NCBI RefSeq assembly: GCF_022012295.1
Contig: NZ_JAKLTN010000002.1
Coordinates: 1,240,001 to 1,304,000, forward strand
Direction of reading: 5' to 3'
DNA from: Dechloromonas hankyongensis
GTDB lineage: Bacteria; Pseudomonadota; Gammaproteobacteria; Burkholderiales; Rhodocyclaceae
Length of the DNA: 64,000 nucleotides
The notes below the pieces were generated by a model. It was not told where the DNA came from. It ran no database searches and saw only the letters and a program-made list of their open reading frames with translations. Shown here in pieces: positions 62,678-64,000 of the stretch. The translations under genes and the position numbers were made by a program. Position 1 is the stretch's first letter; each line of letters opens with the position of its first letter.

Positions 62678-62710
62678 ATTGTGGCTATCCGAATTGTGGA
62701 AAACCACAAT
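62678..62710. promoter_or_regulatory. Operator cluster between dctA and dctS
   Basis: ATTGTGG occurs at 62678-62684 and again at 62693-62699, 15 bases apart. The inverted CCACAAT at 62704-62710 makes a perfect palindrome with the second copy around AAAA. The cluster lies about 83 bases before dctA and 38 before the kinase gene, and matches the site before dctP. Confidence 0.6.
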
Positions 62711-62717
62711 CGGTTCC

Positions 62718-62732
62718 TCACGAAAAACGTGA
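62718..62732. promoter_or_regulatory. Inverted repeat TCACG-AAAAA-CGTGA before dctS
   Basis: A perfect 5-bp inverted repeat 15 bases before the sensor-kinase start codon. It could be an operator or a leader hairpin affecting translation. Confidence 0.3.
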
Positions 62733-62747
62733 TGTACCATTTTCGTC

Positions 62748-64000
62748 ATGAAACCATTGATTCCCGCATCGCCAAATAGTTCGCGCCGTATCCGCTGGCT
62801 GCTGGCCCTGCCCAAGCTTGGCCTCGTCCTGCTTTTGCTGGCGCTCGTTTCGCTGCTTTGGTTGCTCCATCTCAACGAAGCGGAAGAGGACAAGGCGGCG
62901 CTAATCAAGGATGTCCTGTGGCTGGAACAGAGCCTGCAATTCCACCTGAACAGCAACGAGGAACAACTCCAGCAACTGGCCCTCGACATGGGCAATCCGC
63001 TCGACCGGCGCAAAACGTTTCGCCTGCGTGCCGAACACATGCTCAAGAACTCGCCCGAAATCGCGCAGATCCTGTGGCTAGACACCAAACGGCAGGTCAT
63101 CGACGCCTTACCCAACACCACCCCGCCCGACCAGGAAATCGAATCCTTCGGCCCGTCGGCGACGAGCAAGGCCTTCGACGTCGCTGTGCGCCTTGGCAAG
63201 CCGCACTACAGCGAGCCCTTCTTTCTCGAAGGCAACCGGGCGCACATCGAGTTGATCATGCCCGTCTACGGGGAAAATCGGCGCATCACGAGCATGCTGG
63301 CGCTCCTCATGCCGCTCGACACCCTGCTCGCCAACCAGGTGCCGTGGTGGTTTACCGAAAAATACAAAGTCGAGATCATCGACGACAACGACCTGCTGTA
63401 CGCCACCAAGACGCGCATCGAAGGCAAAGGAGACCAACGCTACGTAATCCCCTTCGATCCGCCGGGGTCTGGTCTGCTCCTGCGCGTCACCAGCTACCGA
63501 TCGCCCGACAATTCACTGCAGCGCATCCTGGTCGCCGCCATCGTCCTGCTCGCGGCCGGCGTGTTCTGGAGCCTGTGGCTGGTGCGCGACCTGATGAAGA
63601 AGCGCAGCCAGGCCGAAGAAGCCTTGCGTGCCGAACACGCCTTCCGGGCCGCCATGGAGGACTCGTTGACGGTCGGCATGCGCGCCCGCGACCTGGAGGG
63701 GCGTGTCATCTACGTCAATCCGGCCTTCTGCAAGATGACCGGCTTCAGCCCGGAAGAACTGGTCGGCGCTACCCCGCCCATGCCGTACTGGGCGCCGGAA
63801 CAGCTCGAAGAAAGCTATGCCATGCACCAGACCGTACTGGCCGGCGAGGCCCCGGTCGACGGCTTCGAAATGACCTTCATGCGCAAGAACGGTGAGCGCT
63901 TCAACGCCCTGGTCTATGAAGCCAAGCTGATCGATGGCAAGGGCAACCACACCGGCTGGATGGCCTCGGTGCTCGACATCACCGAACGCAAGCACGCCGA
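62748..64000 (+). CDS. dctS: DctS-like PAS sensor histidine kinase, N-terminal part (3' end outside window)
   Basis: The first 417 codons of a membrane sensor. TM1 spans about residues 21-41 (WLLALPKLGLVLLLLALVSL), a periplasmic sensor domain covers about 45-260, and TM2 about 264-284 (ILVAAIVLLAAGVFWSLWLV). A coiled linker and a PAS domain follow (about 300-415, GRVIYVNPAFCKMTGFSPEE ... DITERKHA). The layout and its divergence from dctA match DctS of the DctSR dicarboxylate two-component system. The kinase core and a likely DctR lie past the right edge, so the kinase call is inference. Confidence 0.82.
   Translation, partial: MKPLIPASPNSSRRIRWLLALPKLGLVLLLLALVSLLWLLHLNEAEEDKAALIKDVLWLEQSLQFHLNSNEEQLQQLALDMGNPLDRRKTFRLRAEHMLKNSPEIAQILWLDTKRQVIDALPNTTPPDQEIESFGPSATSKAFDVAVRLGKPHYSEPFFLEGNRAHIELIMPVYGENRRITSMLALLMPLDTLLANQVPWWFTEKYKVEIIDDNDLLYATKTRIEGKGDQRYVIPFDPPGSGLLLRVTSYRSPDNSLQRILVAAIVLLAAGVFWSLWLVRDLMKKRSQAEEALRAEHAFRAAMEDSLTVGMRARDLEGRVIYVNPAFCKMTGFSPEELVGATPPMPYWAPEQLEESYAMHQTVLAGEAPVDGFEMTFMRKNGERFNALVYEAKLIDGKGNHTGWMASVLDITERKHA

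Overview
The window is a 64 kb stretch of high-G+C chromosome, densely packed and almost entirely protein coding, from a betaproteobacterium. The best guess is the Rhodocyclales (Azonexaceae, Dechloromonas-like). That placement rests on gene order (rlmN-pilW-rodZ-ispG-hisS-yfgM-bamB-der next to hfq-hflX-hflK-hflC-DUF2065-hisZ-purA), an iron-sulfur APS-type CysH followed by DUF934, a TRAP dicarboxylate importer, and many HDOD, PAS, GGDEF and hemerythrin signalling proteins. It is inference from gene content; no 16S gene is present. I saw no insertion sequence, prophage or CRISPR array.

Layout. 1-5.2 kb: end of yciB, yciI, a BolA-family gene and a secreted parvulin, then an EAL/HDOD protein, a lone NosD-like beta-helix protein and an HDOD protein. 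5.3-10.1 kb: assimilatory sulfate reduction, with cysB divergent from a TSUP permease-cysI-DUF934-cysH operon. 10.2-15.7 kb: a very large divergent class A penicillin-binding protein, then the most unusual gene of the window, a 768-residue fusion of a cNMP-binding-like domain, an acetate kinase-like domain and a PduL-type phosphotransacylase. 15.8-19.3 kb: a CHASE-PAS-PAS hybrid histidine kinase and sodC. 19.5-21.7 kb: cysD-cysN (ATP sulfurylase), whose promoter region resembles that of the TSUP-cysI operon. 21.7-28.8 kb: a TonB receptor-YfiR pair, divergent from an RND efflux pair (adaptor and pump).

28.8-37.3 kb: small secreted, signalling and membrane genes, namely a DUF4124 protein, a response regulator, a zinc-ribbon protein, a diguanylate cyclase, DUF599-rarD-SpeE-like, rlmB, and a cysteine-containing hemerythrin divergent from an HDOD protein. 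37.3-40.7 kb: rnr, then two identical tRNA-Leu(CAG) genes. They lie in a tandem duplication that carries promoter, tRNA and terminator; the -35 of the first copy overlaps the rnr start codon. 40.7-56.8 kb: a long minus-strand housekeeping run from ndk through rlmN, pilW, rodZ, ispG, hisS, yfgM, bamB, der, hfq, hflX, hflK, hflC, DUF2065 and hisZ to purA. 57-64 kb: an SRPBCC protein, the dctPQM TRAP transporter, dctA, and the start of a divergent DctS-like sensor kinase cut by the window edge.

How the parts work together. Sulfate is activated by CysDN to APS, reduced by the APS-type CysH to sulfite and by CysI to sulfide, with CysB as the likely regulator of both operons. C4-dicarboxylates would enter by DctPQM and DctA; the same ATTGTGG-centred palindrome stands before dctP and in the dctA/dctS gap, suggesting one regulator for both. 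The fusion would convert acyl-CoA to acyl phosphate and acyl phosphate to acid plus ATP on one chain. However, its kinase loops and cNMP pocket depart from consensus, so its activity and ligand are open.
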